Program-made: the position numbers and the translations under genes
Notes under the pieces: generated by a model
Database searches by the model: none
Seen by the model: only the letters and a program-made list of their open reading frames with translations
Told to the model about the DNA's origin: nothing
Shown: positions 48,409 through 58,530 of the stretch, in pieces
How positions within the stretch are numbered: position 1 is the first letter of the stretch
How the letters are laid out: each line of letters opens with the position of its first letter
From: Roseobacter sp. MH60115
GTDB taxonomy: Bacteria; Pseudomonadota; Alphaproteobacteria; Rhodobacterales; Rhodobacteraceae
Assembly (NCBI RefSeq): GCF_015644665.1
Contig: NZ_JADOBQ010000006.1
Coordinates: forward strand, 217,736-281,735
Direction: 5' to 3'
Length of the DNA stretch: 64,000 nt

Positions 48409-49491
48409 TCACGCGCGACGTCGACGTCCACCACTGCGACCGGCCCGTCCGCGCCCTTCCTGCCCAGGCTTCGGGGCTTCTTTGTTGAAGGCAATCCACT
48501 CCCCACCGTGCGGATCGTTGTTGGTCAGGAAATTCGCGGCTCGAATCGCTTCCATTTCCTTGCCGGGGCGCGGCTTGGTGGATCCCAGGCCCGTCAGTTG
48601 ACAGAAGAGCTCCAGATCTATGTCGTCGGGGAAGACGACACCGGCCGCCGCGAGTTCCAGTTTCTTGGCTTCGATCTTGGCCGCAGGCACGGGCAGGGCG
48701 ACCGGATTCATGATCGCCGATGTCATGCCGGCCCCCATGGCCATGGGGAGAAAGGCGTTGTTGATGCCGTGGCGGTTGGGCAGACCAAAGGAGATATTGG
48801 ACGCGCCACAGGTGGTGTTCACCCCAAGCTCTTCACGCAGGCGCCGCACGAGCGTAAAGACCTGGTGCCCCGCGGTGGCCATGGCGCCAATGGGCATGAC
48901 CAGCGGATCGACGACAATATCATGTGCGGGGATGCCGAAATCAGCAGCCCGTTCCACGATTTTCTTGGCCACGGCGAAACGCACATCGGGGTCTTCGGAA
49001 ATGCCGGTGTCGTCGTTTGAAATCGCCACCACCGGCACATTGTATTTCTTGACCAGCGGCAACACGATTTCCAGCCGCTCTTCCTCGCCTGTCACGGAAT
49101 TCAGCAGGGGGCGGCCTTCACAGGCTTCAAGACCGGATTCCAGCGCGCCAGGCACCGAGCTGTCGATACAGAGCGGCACGTCAACAATGGCCTGCACCCG
49201 CTCCACCAACTCCTTCATCAGCGGCGGTTCGACGAAGTTGTTGTCTGCATAGCGCGTGTCTTCGGCCATCTTGTTGGTGAAGACCGCCCCGGAGTTCACG
49301 TCAAGCACGGTCGCGCCCGCGGCGACTTGCGCAATCGCATCCGCCTCAACGGTCGAGAAATCGCCCGCCTCCAACTCCATCGCCAGCTTCTTCCGGCCCG
49401 TGGGATTGATCCGTTCACCAATCACGCAGAAGGGCTGATCAAAGCCGATGATCGCGGTCTTGGTTTTGGATTCGACAATGGTACGGGTCAT
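48409..49491 (-). CDS. Methyltetrahydrofolate:corrinoid-type methyltransferase
   Basis: The 360-residue protein is a TIM barrel of the pterin-binding family (AcsE/MtrH-like and MetH methyl-THF domain): IGERINPTGRKKLA near the start, VLDVNSGAV, LCIDSSVPGALE, LNSVTGEEER and CGASNISFGLPNR. Such enzymes move methyl groups between tetrahydrofolate and a corrinoid protein. The C-terminus is an added arginine/glycine-rich tail. It is the last gene of an operon with a MetF-like reductase, and fits functionally with the RACo-like activator at 1.2-3.2 kb. The corrinoid protein and its first methyltransferase are not in the window. Confidence 0.86.
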   Translation of the reverse strand: MTRTIVESKTKTAIIGFDQPFCVIGERINPTGRKKLAMELEAGDFSTVEADAIAQVAAGATVLDVNSGAVFTNKMAEDTRYADNNFVEPPLMKELVERVQAIVDVPLCIDSSVPGALESGLEACEGRPLLNSVTGEEERLEIVLPLVKKYNVPVVAISNDDTGISEDPDVRFAVAKKIVERAADFGIPAHDIVVDPLVMPIGAMATAGHQVFTLVRRLREELGVNTTCGASNISFGLPNRHGINNAFLPMAMGAGMTSAIMNPVALPVPAAKIEAKKLELAAAGVVFPDDIDLELFCQLTGLGSTKPRPGKEMEAIRAANFLTNNDPHGGEWIAFNKEAPKPGQEGRGRAGRSGGRRRRA

Positions 49492-49506
49492 TCAGATGTC
49501 CTTGGA

Positions 49507-50433
49507 TCAGGCGTTTGCAGGGGCGGTGGCGGCACCACCATTGGCGGTGGCCCAGGTGGCATTGGTTTTGATGCCGCCCAATGGGAAGAAATGTACGTTG
49601 GTGATGTTGAAGTCCGGGTTGGCCGCCTTGTGGGCTGCCAGTTCGGCCACAACATCGGTGGGCTCATAGGGCAGCAGCAGCTTGGTGACGTCCATCGCGC
49701 GTTTCTGCAGCACCTTGAGCGAGGGGCCAACACCACAGGCGATGGCGAATTTGATCAGGGTCTGCAGCTTGGCAGGCCCGGCGATGCCGATGTGCACGGG
49801 CAGGGTGATGCCATCCGCCGCCAGATCGTCAGCCCATTTGATGATCGGTTTTGCGTCAAAGGCGAATTGCGTGGCCAGCGCCATCTGCGCGTCCGTGCGG
49901 GTCTGAAAGTCGTTCTTCCAGTGCAGCGCAGCGGTGACATTGGTCATGGAGCCATCCGCATCAATGTCCCGGTTGCCCTCGGGGTGACCTGCCACGTGCA
50001 GCCGCTCAAAACCGGCTTCGTCGAAAAGCCCGGTCTCCATCAACTGCATGGAGCTGTCAAAGTCGCCGTGTGGCGCGGCAACACCGCCTGCCAGCAGCAA
50101 CGCCTGTTTGACATCCGCCTCACCCTGATAGCGCGCGATCCAATCGGCCAGCGTCGCCTTGTCCTTGATGATCCGCGCGGGGAAATGCGGCATCACCGGG
50201 TAGCCGTCCGCGTTCAGACGCTTGGCCGTGGCGATCATGTCTTCGATGGGCGTGCCTTCGATATGAGCGATATAGACGCGCGTGCCCTCAGGCAGCAGAT
50301 CGCGGAAATTCTCCACCTTCTCGGCGGTACGCGGCATCACCTCGATGGAATAATCCTGCAGGAATGCCTCAACCTCCGGGCTGGCGGGGGTCTGCGGGGC
50401 CGTGTCTTTCTTCTTGAAGTTCAGCAGAGCCAT
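49507..50433 (-). CDS. Methylenetetrahydrofolate reductase-like protein
   Basis: The 308-residue protein resembles MetF in its TIM-barrel pattern (YIAHIEGTPIEDMIATAKRL, ALLLAGGVAAPHGDF, RLHVAGHPEGNRDI, THxx-type strands such as LPVHIGIAGPAKLQT). MetF interconverts methylene- and methyl-tetrahydrofolate; here it probably oxidises methyl-THF made in demethylation. It belongs to the divergent MetF form next to corrinoid methyltransferases, not the canonical methionine-pathway enzyme, so I leave the symbol empty. It follows the small gene at 50482 by 48 bases. Confidence 0.82.
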   Translation of the reverse strand: MALLNFKKKDTAPQTPASPEVEAFLQDYSIEVMPRTAEKVENFRDLLPEGTRVYIAHIEGTPIEDMIATAKRLNADGYPVMPHFPARIIKDKATLADWIARYQGEADVKQALLLAGGVAAPHGDFDSSMQLMETGLFDEAGFERLHVAGHPEGNRDIDADGSMTNVTAALHWKNDFQTRTDAQMALATQFAFDAKPIIKWADDLAADGITLPVHIGIAGPAKLQTLIKFAIACGVGPSLKVLQKRAMDVTKLLLPYEPTDVVAELAAHKAANPDFNITNVHFFPLGGIKTNATWATANGGAATAPANA

Positions 50434-50481
50434 CAGGCGATCCTTTCGGAAAAGAAGGGGGTCGAAAAATCGGGGCAGGGG

Positions 50482-50778
50482 TCAGGCCCAGCCATCATTG
50501 TTGATCAGCGCCTTGATCCGGTCGCGGTCGTATTCCGCATCCAGACGGGCAGCTTCGGCGTCGGCGACGGCATCGGGGTCACCCTCAACAGGGAAGGGGG
50601 CGGCCTTGCGCCATTCTGCCAGATAAGCATCGGTATCCTCGGCGCCAACCTTCATGGCCGCCCGGTCAATCGCCTGCTCAAACCGCTCCGGCAGCTGCCG
50701 CTTGGAGCCACGACGGCCTTTGCCCACGATCACCTGGGCCGGAATATCGCGCCAATAAACAATCGTGACGTCAGGCAT
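50482..50778 (-). CDS. Virulence-factor-domain (PF13769-type) small protein
   Basis: The 98-residue protein starts at ATG 50778 (MPDVTIVYWRDIPAQVIVGKG). It matches the small family named for a virulence factor, which in Rhodobacterales sits in front of the MetF-like and methyltetrahydrofolate methyltransferase genes. The family name says little about function; the conserved neighbourhood points to one-carbon metabolism. The open frame to 51075 has no support. Confidence 0.75.
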   Translation of the reverse strand: MPDVTIVYWRDIPAQVIVGKGRRGSKRQLPERFEQAIDRAAMKVGAEDTDAYLAEWRKAAPFPVEGDPDAVADAEAARLDAEYDRDRIKALINNDGWA

Positions 50779-51065
50779 GGCTGATTCCCCCTCACTCTCT
50801 TCCCGCCTGTCTATCGGCAGAAAAGCCGATTTCGAGGCCGATTTTCGACAGAACAACATCTGTCCGCGACGCGTAAGGTCTATCGCAAAGGCGCCCGTTT
50901 CGCGAGAGGCGGCAGCCGCCATAATCCTCATGAAGACTGTGAGGTCCGCTGTATATACTGTGGGCCCCGCGAAAACAGCGCCCTGGCCAGCGGCGCATAC
51001 GGACGCTTGCGCCAGCGGTCGGTAGCGACTACTCTTGTCCCAACTCGAAATGAAAGGCGCGAAAG

Positions 51066-52181
51066 ATGGCGCCACAGCGTCCCAAAGGTGCGGGCGCGCT
51101 CAAAAAAAAGACGGCTCTGAGCCCCGCGCCAGTTCCGCCCCGATCCGGTGAGCTTTATGCCGCCCTCGATCTGGGCACCAACAGCTGCCGCATGTTGATC
51201 GCCCAACCTCAGGGCAATGGTTTCCATGTGGTCGACAGCTTCTCGAAATCCGTGCAACTAGGCGCGGGGCTCGAGAAAACCGGGCGGTTGTCGCGCGGAT
51301 CCATGACGCGCACCGTTCAGGCATTGCGGATTTGCCAGCAGAAGCTGCGCCGCAACAAAGTGCGCCGCATGCGGCTGGTGGCAACAGAAGCCTGCAGGCG
51401 CGCCCTGAACGCCGATGACTTCATCCGCCGCGTGCACCGTGAAACCGGTCTGAAGCTCGACATTATCAAGCCACAGGAAGAGGCGCAGCTGGCGGTGATT
51501 TCCTGCGCGCCGCTGGTCAGCCGCAACACCGAAAACCTGCTGGTGGTCGATATCGGGGGCGGCTCCACGGAACTGGTGTGGATCGATCTGACGGAAGTGC
51601 CGCGCAGGGACCGGCCCCAGGCCATCATGCGGCTGCACAGCGGGTTCCAGCAGGCGGTCTCCGACCTGCCCGCGGCGCGGGTGGTCGACTGGATTTCCGT
51701 GCCTCTGGGCGTGGCTACCTTGCGCGACCAGTTCAACGACGTCGAAGACGACGCGGCCCGCTTTGCCTTGATGAGCTGGTTCTTTGAGGAGAACCTCGCT
51801 GATTTCACGCCTTATCACGACACCCAGCCCACAGAGAAGTTCCAGATCGTCGGCACCTCGGGCACGGTCACGACCGTTGCGGCCAGTCACTTGGGGCTCA
51901 AGCGCTATGATCGTACCAAGGTGGACGGCCTGCACATGACCACGGAGCAGATCGACCGGGTGATCCGCTCCTATCTGGCGCTGGGGCCTGCAGGGCGACG
52001 GGCCGATCCGCGCATCGGGCAGGACCGGCAGGCGCTGATCATGTCGGGCTCGGCCATCCTGCAGGCGCTGATGCGCTGTTGGCCGACGGACAGGCTCTCG
52101 GTAGCGGATCGCGGTTTGCGCGAGGGTTTACTCTATGCACAAATGAGCGCAGACGGCGTGTTGGAAGACGGAGAATTCTGA
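51066..52181 (+). CDS. Ppx/GppA-family exopolyphosphatase
   Basis: This 371-residue protein of the ASKHA fold has the phosphate-binding motifs [13 protein letters not shown] and [13 protein letters not shown]. Family members remove terminal phosphates from polyphosphate or convert pppGpp to ppGpp. It has only the catalytic domain and is shorter than E. coli Ppx/GppA. Its stop overlaps the start of rlmE (TGATG), so the two are coupled. Confidence 0.92.
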   Translation: MAPQRPKGAGALKKKTALSPAPVPPRSGELYAALDLGTNSCRMLIAQPQGNGFHVVDSFSKSVQLGAGLEKTGRLSRGSMTRTVQALRICQQKLRRNKVRRMRLVATEACRRALNADDFIRRVHRETGLKLDIIKPQEEAQLAVISCAPLVSRNTENLLVVDIGGGSTELVWIDLTEVPRRDRPQAIMRLHSGFQQAVSDLPAARVVDWISVPLGVATLRDQFNDVEDDAARFALMSWFFEENLADFTPYHDTQPTEKFQIVGTSGTVTTVAASHLGLKRYDRTKVDGLHMTTEQIDRVIRSYLALGPAGRRADPRIGQDRQALIMSGSAILQALMRCWPTDRLSVADRGLREGLLYAQMSADGVLEDGEF

Positions 52182-52903
52182 TGGCCAAGACCCCAAGCGG
52201 CAAGAACACCTCGGGACGCGGGCAACGCGAGCTCAAGGTGAAGGTGAAATCCGCCCGTGGCCGCAAGCTCAGCTCCACCCGCTGGCTGCAGCGCCAGTTG
52301 AACGATCCGTACGTCAAACGCGCCAAAGCCGAAGGCTACCGGGGCAGGGCGGCCTTCAAGATCATGGAGTTGGATGACAAGTACCGCTTCCTCGTGCCGG
52401 GCGCGCGGGTGGTCGATCTGGGGGCGGCACCGGGCGGCTGGTGTCAGGTCGCCGTCAAACGTGTGAACGCATTGGGCGAGAAATCCGGCAAGGCGGTCGG
52501 CACGATCCTCGGGATCGACCTGCAGGAGATGGAACCGATTGCCGGGTGCGACCTCTACCAGCTCGACTTCATGGAGGATGACGCCGATCTCAAGGTCAAG
52601 GAATGGCTGGGGGGCAAGGCCGATGTGGTGATGTCCGACATGGCCGCCAGCAGTTCCGGTCACAAGCAGACCGATCACCTGCGCATCATCGCGCTCTGCG
52701 AAGCTGCGGCCTATTTTGCCTTCGACGTGCTGGATGAAGGCGGCACCTTTGTGGCCAAGGTGCTGGCCGGTGGGGCGGAGGGTGAGTTGCAAAAGCTGCT
52801 CAAGCAGCGATTCTCCAAGGTTGCGAACATAAAGCCACCGGCCTCGCGCGCGGACAGTTCCGAAAAATTCGTTGTGGCGACTGGGTTTCGGGCCGAAGCC
52901 TAA
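52181..52903 (+). CDS. rlmE: 23S rRNA 2'-O-methyltransferase RlmE (FtsJ)
   Basis: RlmE methylates the 2'-OH of U2552 in 23S rRNA. The 240-residue protein has the FtsJ fold with SAM motif [13 protein letters not shown] and catalytic residues along MSDMAA and FVAKVLAGG. The first 40 residues are a basic extension rich in lysine and arginine, probably RNA binding. The Ppx-RlmE pair is common in alphaproteobacteria. Confidence 0.95.
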   Translation: MAKTPSGKNTSGRGQRELKVKVKSARGRKLSSTRWLQRQLNDPYVKRAKAEGYRGRAAFKIMELDDKYRFLVPGARVVDLGAAPGGWCQVAVKRVNALGEKSGKAVGTILGIDLQEMEPIAGCDLYQLDFMEDDADLKVKEWLGGKADVVMSDMAASSSGHKQTDHLRIIALCEAAAYFAFDVLDEGGTFVAKVLAGGAEGELQKLLKQRFSKVANIKPPASRADSSEKFVVATGFRAEA

Positions 52904-52993
52904 AAGCTTTACCGATCCTTAGAGGAGTTCTGGATAGCTTGGGATCAGCACAAGCGCCCTTTGGCGCATCGACCCCAACAAAGGACCTCTCCG

Positions 52994-53566
52994 ATGATCC
53001 GTACTCTTGCCTTGTCCATTCCCGTGATCGTGGTCGCCAGCATCGCTGGTGCCGTGGATGCGCCACCTGCCATGAAATCCTTTGTTGAAACAGATGTGAT
53101 GACCTGGGCGCAATCCGAACAGGTGATCACTGCCATCACGGCGCAAAACGCGCAAACCGCCGGGTCGAGCGCGGCGCAGATCGAGGCCTGGGATACGCAG
53201 TGGCGTGCCGAGGTGGGTCAGGACGCCCAGCCTCTGATCAGCGACGTCATGGGGCGCCCGCTGTCCGCCTTCCTGGCCGAACAGGTGGCGGCGTCGGGCG
53301 GTCGGATTACCGAGATTTTCGTGATGGACGCCCTGGGGCTGAACGTGGCGGCCAGCGATGTCACTTCCGACTACTGGCAGGGAGATGAGGACAAATATTC
53401 CAAAACCTACGGAGCCGGGGCCGGTGCGGTCTTTGTCGACGAGGTGGAATTCGATGAAAGCTCCCAAACCTACCAGGGGCAGGTCTCCATGGCGCTGACG
53501 GATCCGGCGACGGGCGAGGTGATCGGCGCGATGACCGTCGGCCTGAACGCCGAGGCCTTCTTTTAA
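52994..53566 (+). CDS. Exported cache/PDC-like sensor domain protein
   Basis: From ATG 52994 the protein has 190 residues and a signal peptide (MIRTLALSIPVIVVASIAGA). The mature part has the PDC/cache pattern: IFVMDALGLNVAASDVTSDYWQGDE, here split, followed by VGLNAEAFF at the end. Such domains bind small ligands in the periplasm and are usually part of receptors; here there is no membrane or signalling domain, so it may be a free ligand-binding protein. RBS AAAGGA lies upstream. Confidence 0.72.
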   Translation: MIRTLALSIPVIVVASIAGAVDAPPAMKSFVETDVMTWAQSEQVITAITAQNAQTAGSSAAQIEAWDTQWRAEVGQDAQPLISDVMGRPLSAFLAEQVAASGGRITEIFVMDALGLNVAASDVTSDYWQGDEDKYSKTYGAGAGAVFVDEVEFDESSQTYQGQVSMALTDPATGEVIGAMTVGLNAEAFF

Positions 53567-53569
53567 CGC

Positions 53570-53767
53570 CTAGTGCAGGGGCGTTTCCATACGCGCCTGC
53601 AAGGATCGCGCAGCCGCGCGTTGTAGCTGAACGGCTTCATTTGCGCTGAGGCGTCGCACGGTGTGGCCCTGAACGCGGGCCACTGTCGCCTCCGCCTGGT
53701 TTCTTTGACGGATCAGCTCAAAGAGCCGCGCATGGCGCTTGTCCGTCTTTTCCTGCAAATCTGACAT
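53570..53767 (-). CDS. Small helical hypothetical protein
   Basis: The 65-residue protein starts at ATG 53767 (MSDLQEKTDKRHARLFELIRQ). It is basic and probably all helical. It converges with the exported sensor gene, ending four bases from it. I recognise no function; the coding bias and the convergent, non-overlapping place support its being real. Confidence 0.5.
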   Translation of the reverse strand: MSDLQEKTDKRHARLFELIRQRNQAEATVARVQGHTVRRLSANEAVQLQRAAARSLQARMETPLH

Positions 53768-54037
53768 ATGACGACCCTGGTTTGCCTTCTGTCCGGATAT
53801 CTGATCACCGAACTCGGGCACGGGTGGGGCAGAAGTGGGGAGATTCGCGGACATCAAAGGGAGATGTTTCGCGAATTCTTAGGCCCTGGGCCCGAACCGG
53901 CCTGTTTTCTCAACCACAGCGTGCGGCAGGTCCGCAATCTGCCCCGATGCCCTACGAAGTCGGTTCGCGAATTGGAATTCCTGCGCTAAAGTGTTGGTAT
54001 TCAATAAGACGCGGTACGGCAGATACCGACGTCGCGC

Positions 54038-57000
54038 ATGGGGGTGCGAACCATCGAAAGGACTCTCTTTCAATTCATTTGGAAGTACTCGAAGCGTGAC
54101 CAACTGAAACTTCTGTTGTTCACCAGTACGTTATTCCCGTTCCTCTATTTGACGCTGGAATTGCCCAAACGGATCATCAATGACGCCATTGGCGCGCAGT
54201 CCTCTGCGATCCCTGTGGCGGGTATTGAATTCACCCAACTGGGGTTCCTGGCACTGCTTTGCGCGGCATTCCTGCTGTCCGTGCTGCTGCACGGCCTGTT
54301 GAAAATGCGGATCAACACCATGAAGGGCATCCTCTCCGAACGGATGCTGCGCCGCCTGCGCTACAGCCTGATTTCCCGCATGCTGCGCTTTCCCAAGGCC
54401 TATTTCCGCCGCACGTCGCAGGGGGAGCTGGTGGCCATGATCACCGGCGAGACCGAACCCATGGGCGGCATGATGGGTGATGCCCTGACCCAGCCGGTGC
54501 TGCAGGCCGGGCAGATGATCACCATCCTTGTGTTTCTCTTCCTGCAAAGTGTCTGGTTTGGACTGGCCGCCGTCGCCCTGATCCCGCTGCAGGCCTGGCT
54601 GATCCCGAAACTGCAGCGTCGGATCAACCTGATGAACAAAGAGCGGATCAAGGAAGTGCGCCAGCTGGCCGCCATGATCGGTGAAAGCGCTGCGGGTGCG
54701 GGGGAGCTGCGCGTCCACGGCGGCTGGCGCCACCGGCTGTCGGCGATCAGCCACCGCCTGGGCGTCGTCTTCAACATCCGGTTTCAGATCTATCAGAAGA
54801 AATTCTTCATGAAGTTCATCAACAACTTCATCACGCAGCTGACACCCTTCTTTTTCTTCTCGGTGGGCGGCTATCTGGTCATTCAGGGCGCGGTGTCGCT
54901 GGGCGCTCTCGTTGCGGCACTGGCCGCCTACAAGGACCTCAGTTCGCCTTGGAAAGAGTTGCTGACCTTCTACAATCAGGCGCAGGACATGAGCCTGCGC
55001 TGGGAAACGGTCACCGAAAAATTCTCGCCCTCCGGCGTGATTGATGAAGCGCTGATGACTGGCAGGCCGGACAAGCTGCCCCACCTCGACGGCATCATCG
55101 ACATGCAGGATGTCACGGTCGTGGATGCCGCCGGCAATGCCGTGCTGGAGAACATCACCGCCCGATTTGCACCGGGATCGATGGTGGCCATCACCGCACC
55201 CAGTGTCGAAGACCGGCAGGCGATGTCGGATCTTTTAACGCGCGAGGTCATGCCAGCCAGCGGGACGATCAGCATCGGCGACACAGCGCTCAAGAGCCTG
55301 CACCAATCCGTCATTGCCGCCCGGATCGGCCATGCCAGTGCGCGCCCGGTGCTCTTTCGCGGATCGCTGGAAGACAACGTGATGATGTCCCTAAGGTCGC
55401 GTCCGACCGGCACAGTGTCTCAAGACGCAGAGCTCAGGGCGCAGGAAGCCGCCGCCGCCGGAAACAGCAGTGATCCGCTGGATGCCGAATGGCTGAACCC
55501 GGATCTCGCGGGACTGGCGCAGGCAGGGGAATTGCGGGGCTGGTGGCAGTCTTTGCTGGAAGCGATGGGATCGGGAGAGACGCTCTATCTGCGCGCGCTG
55601 GATCAAAAGCTCGACAGCGATGAAAAGATTGATCTGGTAGCCGGATTGGTGGACGTGCGGCCAAGGGTCTGGGAGGCGGTTGTCGCCGCAGGCCTGGACC
55701 GGCATGTGTACCGCTTTGACCCCGAGCAGTACAATCCGGCGCTGCCCGTCACCAGCAACCTCTTCTTTGCCACCACACGTCGCGCGCTCAGCCAGCAGGA
55801 GCTGGCCGCGCAGACCGATCTTTTTGACCTGTTGCGCAAACTCGGCCTCGAGGAGGGACTGCTCGATCTATCCCGGGATGTCATCGATCTTTTGAACCAG
55901 ATTTTCGGCACCGATGGCACGGAACATCCGCTGTTCCGCAAATTGGGTCTGGACCCGGAGCTGTTCGAGCGTTCCGTGCAGCTGCTGAGAACGCGCGGGC
56001 AGGCGGGCACGCAGACCTTGAGCGATGCCGACAAGGTTTTGTTGATGACGGTACCCGCACAGATTTCAGCCGAGCAGATTGGCCCGGCCTTTTCCGACGC
56101 GATGCAGGACCGCATTCTGGAACTGCGCAAAGCCAACGGTCTGAAGGTGCAGGATGAATTACGGGCGCTTTACGTGCCCCTGCGCCCCGACCGGATCGCG
56201 CCGGGGCTCACGGTGCTGGAAAACGCGCTTTACGGCAAAATCTCCGACACCGCGGGGGGGCGTGCGGATGAGTTGCGCAAGATCGTTTCGGAGGTGCTGG
56301 ACGCGGCAGGGCTCCGCGCCAGCGTGACCGAGCTGATTTACGACCTGCCCCTGGCCCTTGGCGGCGCTGACCTTCCGGCAGCCTTCGTCGAACCGCTTGC
56401 CATCAGCAGGGCAGCGGTGAAGCGACCGGATATTCTCATTCTGGACAACGTCTTACGGGGAACAGAGGCGCTGGGACGGACCGCGATGGCACGAAATCTG
56501 CGCCGGCTCCTGCCCAAGACAACCCTCATCCATCTTGGCGAGGCTTTCGAGGATGTGGATGACTTTGATGATCACATCGAAATCCGCCAGGGGCGCATGG
56601 TGTCTGAAAAACAGACCGGAAAAACGGCGGACGACGGCGCTGCAAGCGCGGACCTGCTGCGCAAGCTGCGGGCGCTGGAAACGACGCCGATGTTCTCTGC
56701 CTTGAACCGAAAGCAACTCAGGTTGCTGGCCTTCGGCGCACGCTGGTTTTCCGCCTCGCAGGGCGACGTCATTTTCCACAAGAACGATATGCCAACCGAC
56801 GGCGCCTATATGATCCTGTCCGGCGAAGCGCAGCTCTTTCATCCCGAGGAGGAGCGCGGCGAGACCCAGGTGGCGCTGGTGGGTCCAGGGTCATTGGTCG
56901 GGGAGCTTGGCGTGATCCGCAACGAGCCGCGCGCGTTGACCATGCGCGCCAAGACAGAGGTTGAAGCGCTGAGGCTTGGGGCGGAGGAATTTCTCGCCGT

Positions 57001-57076
57001 TGTCCAAAACGATGCAGCCACGTCCTTCAGGCTGCTTCAGGTGGTTGCGGGATACGCCTCGCAACCTTCAAAATGA
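54038..57076 (+). CDS. Degenerate ABC-exporter-like protein fused to a cyclic-nucleotide-binding domain
   Basis: The 1012-residue protein starts with an exporter-type six-helix transmembrane domain (about 1-310). A nucleotide-binding-like domain follows, but its Walker A is lost (GSMVAITAPSVEDRQAM) and an insertion of about 300 residues separates it from the second half. There the LSGGQ signature is replaced by GGADLPAAF and the Walker B end reads ILILDN without the catalytic glutamate. A C-terminal CNMP-binding-type domain covers about 870-1000 (FSALNRKQLRLLAF, GDVIFHKNDMPTDGAYMIL, LVGELGVI). ATP hydrolysis looks unlikely. It may be a sensor or a partner subunit. It begins at ATG 54038 with no strong ribosome site. 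Confidence 0.8.
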   Translation: MGVRTIERTLFQFIWKYSKRDQLKLLLFTSTLFPFLYLTLELPKRIINDAIGAQSSAIPVAGIEFTQLGFLALLCAAFLLSVLLHGLLKMRINTMKGILSERMLRRLRYSLISRMLRFPKAYFRRTSQGELVAMITGETEPMGGMMGDALTQPVLQAGQMITILVFLFLQSVWFGLAAVALIPLQAWLIPKLQRRINLMNKERIKEVRQLAAMIGESAAGAGELRVHGGWRHRLSAISHRLGVVFNIRFQIYQKKFFMKFINNFITQLTPFFFFSVGGYLVIQGAVSLGALVAALAAYKDLSSPWKELLTFYNQAQDMSLRWETVTEKFSPSGVIDEALMTGRPDKLPHLDGIIDMQDVTVVDAAGNAVLENITARFAPGSMVAITAPSVEDRQAMSDLLTREVMPASGTISIGDTALKSLHQSVIAARIGHASARPVLFRGSLEDNVMMSLRSRPTGTVSQDAELRAQEAAAAGNSSDPLDAEWLNPDLAGLAQAGELRGWWQSLLEAMGSGETLYLRALDQKLDSDEKIDLVAGLVDVRPRVWEAVVAAGLDRHVYRFDPEQYNPALPVTSNLFFATTRRALSQQELAAQTDLFDLLRKLGLEEGLLDLSRDVIDLLNQIFGTDGTEHPLFRKLGLDPELFERSVQLLRTRGQAGTQTLSDADKVLLMTVPAQISAEQIGPAFSDAMQDRILELRKANGLKVQDELRALYVPLRPDRIAPGLTVLENALYGKISDTAGGRADELRKIVSEVLDAAGLRASVTELIYDLPLALGGADLPAAFVEPLAISRAAVKRPDILILDNVLRGTEALGRTAMARNLRRLLPKTTLIHLGEAFEDVDDFDDHIEIRQGRMVSEKQTGKTADDGAASADLLRKLRALETTPMFSALNRKQLRLLAFGARWFSASQGDVIFHKNDMPTDGAYMILSGEAQLFHPEEERGETQVALVGPGSLVGELGVIRNEPRALTMRAKTEVEALRLGAEEFLAVVQNDAATSFRLLQVVAGYASQPSK

Positions 57077-57285
57077 TCTGCCCAAACGGGGCCACGCGGA
57101 CGCGCGGGATGAAACGCCATCCGCCGAAGCGTCGGCTCCCTCTGATCATTGCAAAATTGAACTAAAACTCAGGGAAGTTTTACATCACATGCGGCCCCCA
57201 TTTCCGAACCGTTAACGAAATCCAATGGGCTGCAAGATTAAGATCGCCTGCGCGGGTATGGGCCCGACACTGCCAGGAGGTCTTC

Positions 57286-58530
57286 ATGAAAAAAAGCCCG
57301 TTGAAAACTCTGTTGTGCGTGCTCGTGCTTGGGTTCGCGTCCTCCGCCTCGGCAGAACGGCTGACCCTCTACATTGACGCTGACTTTTCGATCTCGAAGC
57401 GGGCGGCGGAGGCCATTGAACTGGGCGTCCATACCGCACTGGCGGAGGTTGACCATCAGGTGGCGGGCATTTTGCTTGACGTCGTCCGCAAAGACCACCG
57501 CGCCAATTCGAAACGCACCCTGGGCAACCTGCGCGCCTTCCAGAACGACCCTCAGGCGATTGCGATTGTGGGTGGCTCGCTCTCGCCGCCTTATCTGACG
57601 AACAGAGAATACATCAACGAGAACGGCATTCTGCTGCTCTTGCCCTGGTCCGCTGCCGGGCCGATCACCCGCGCCGACGAGGGTGATGAGAACTGGATTT
57701 TTCGGCTGTCCGTTGACGACACCAAGGCGGGACCGTTCCTGGTGAGCCGTGCCGTGAACAATGCGCATTGCAGCCGCACAGCGCTCTTGCTGATCGATAC
57801 CGGATGGGGCCGCGCCAACAGCAGCACCATGCAAGAGGCTTTCAATGACGCGGAACAGGATGCGCCGCCGGTCTTCATGTTTTCCGCAGGCCTTGGCACG
57901 GCCAGCGCACGGTCAATTGCACAATCGATTGCGACCGTCCGTCCGGACTGCGTAATCATGCTTGCCAGCGCCAGCAGCGGTGCCTTGCTGGTGAATGAAC
58001 TGCACAACGTCCTGCCCGGGCTAAAAATTATCAGTCACTGGGGCATCCTTGCCGGTGCGTTCGAGACCCAGGTCTCGCCCGACGCACGCATGGGCCTTCG
58101 CATTGAGGTTCTGCAAACCTGTGGGCTGGAAGTCGAGAAAAGCGGCGGCGCCGTCCTGGCGCGCGCGCTGGAGGGCGCGAGCCTGCTGGGCAGGCAGTTC
58201 AGCAGTTTGTCAGAGGTCCCGTCCTCTACCGGTTTTGTGCACGGCTATGATTTGACAAAGCTGTTCCTCGCCGCGCTGGAGCAGGCGGTGGGTAGCGCTG
58301 CGTGGGCAGATGCCCCGATTGAGGCGCGCCGCGACATGGTCCGGCTGGCGCTGGAGAATCTGCCCGCGCCGATTGAGGGGATTCTCAAATCCTATGAAAG
58401 ACCGTTTCGTCCGTATTCCATGACGGATCGCGACGCGCATGAAGCCCTGGGCGCGCCCGATTTATGCATGGCCACTTTTGCGGAGACAGGTCGCCTGACG
58501 CTTGCAGATCCGGCGCATCTGGACCACTGA
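57286..58530 (+). CDS. Periplasmic substrate-binding protein (type 1, LivK-like)
   Basis: The 414-residue protein has a signal peptide (KSPLKTLLCVLVLGFASSASA) and a type 1 periplasmic binding fold like branched-chain amino acid binders (AIAIVGGSLSPPYLTNREYINENG, split here). No ABC permease or ATPase genes accompany it; its stop is directly followed by the ATG of a GGDEF-EAL protein. It therefore probably senses a ligand for that enzyme instead of feeding a transporter. Confidence 0.82.
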   Translation: MKKSPLKTLLCVLVLGFASSASAERLTLYIDADFSISKRAAEAIELGVHTALAEVDHQVAGILLDVVRKDHRANSKRTLGNLRAFQNDPQAIAIVGGSLSPPYLTNREYINENGILLLLPWSAAGPITRADEGDENWIFRLSVDDTKAGPFLVSRAVNNAHCSRTALLLIDTGWGRANSSTMQEAFNDAEQDAPPVFMFSAGLGTASARSIAQSIATVRPDCVIMLASASSGALLVNELHNVLPGLKIISHWGILAGAFETQVSPDARMGLRIEVLQTCGLEVEKSGGAVLARALEGASLLGRQFSSLSEVPSSTGFVHGYDLTKLFLAALEQAVGSAAWADAPIEARRDMVRLALENLPAPIEGILKSYERPFRPYSMTDRDAHEALGAPDLCMATFAETGRLTLADPAHLDH

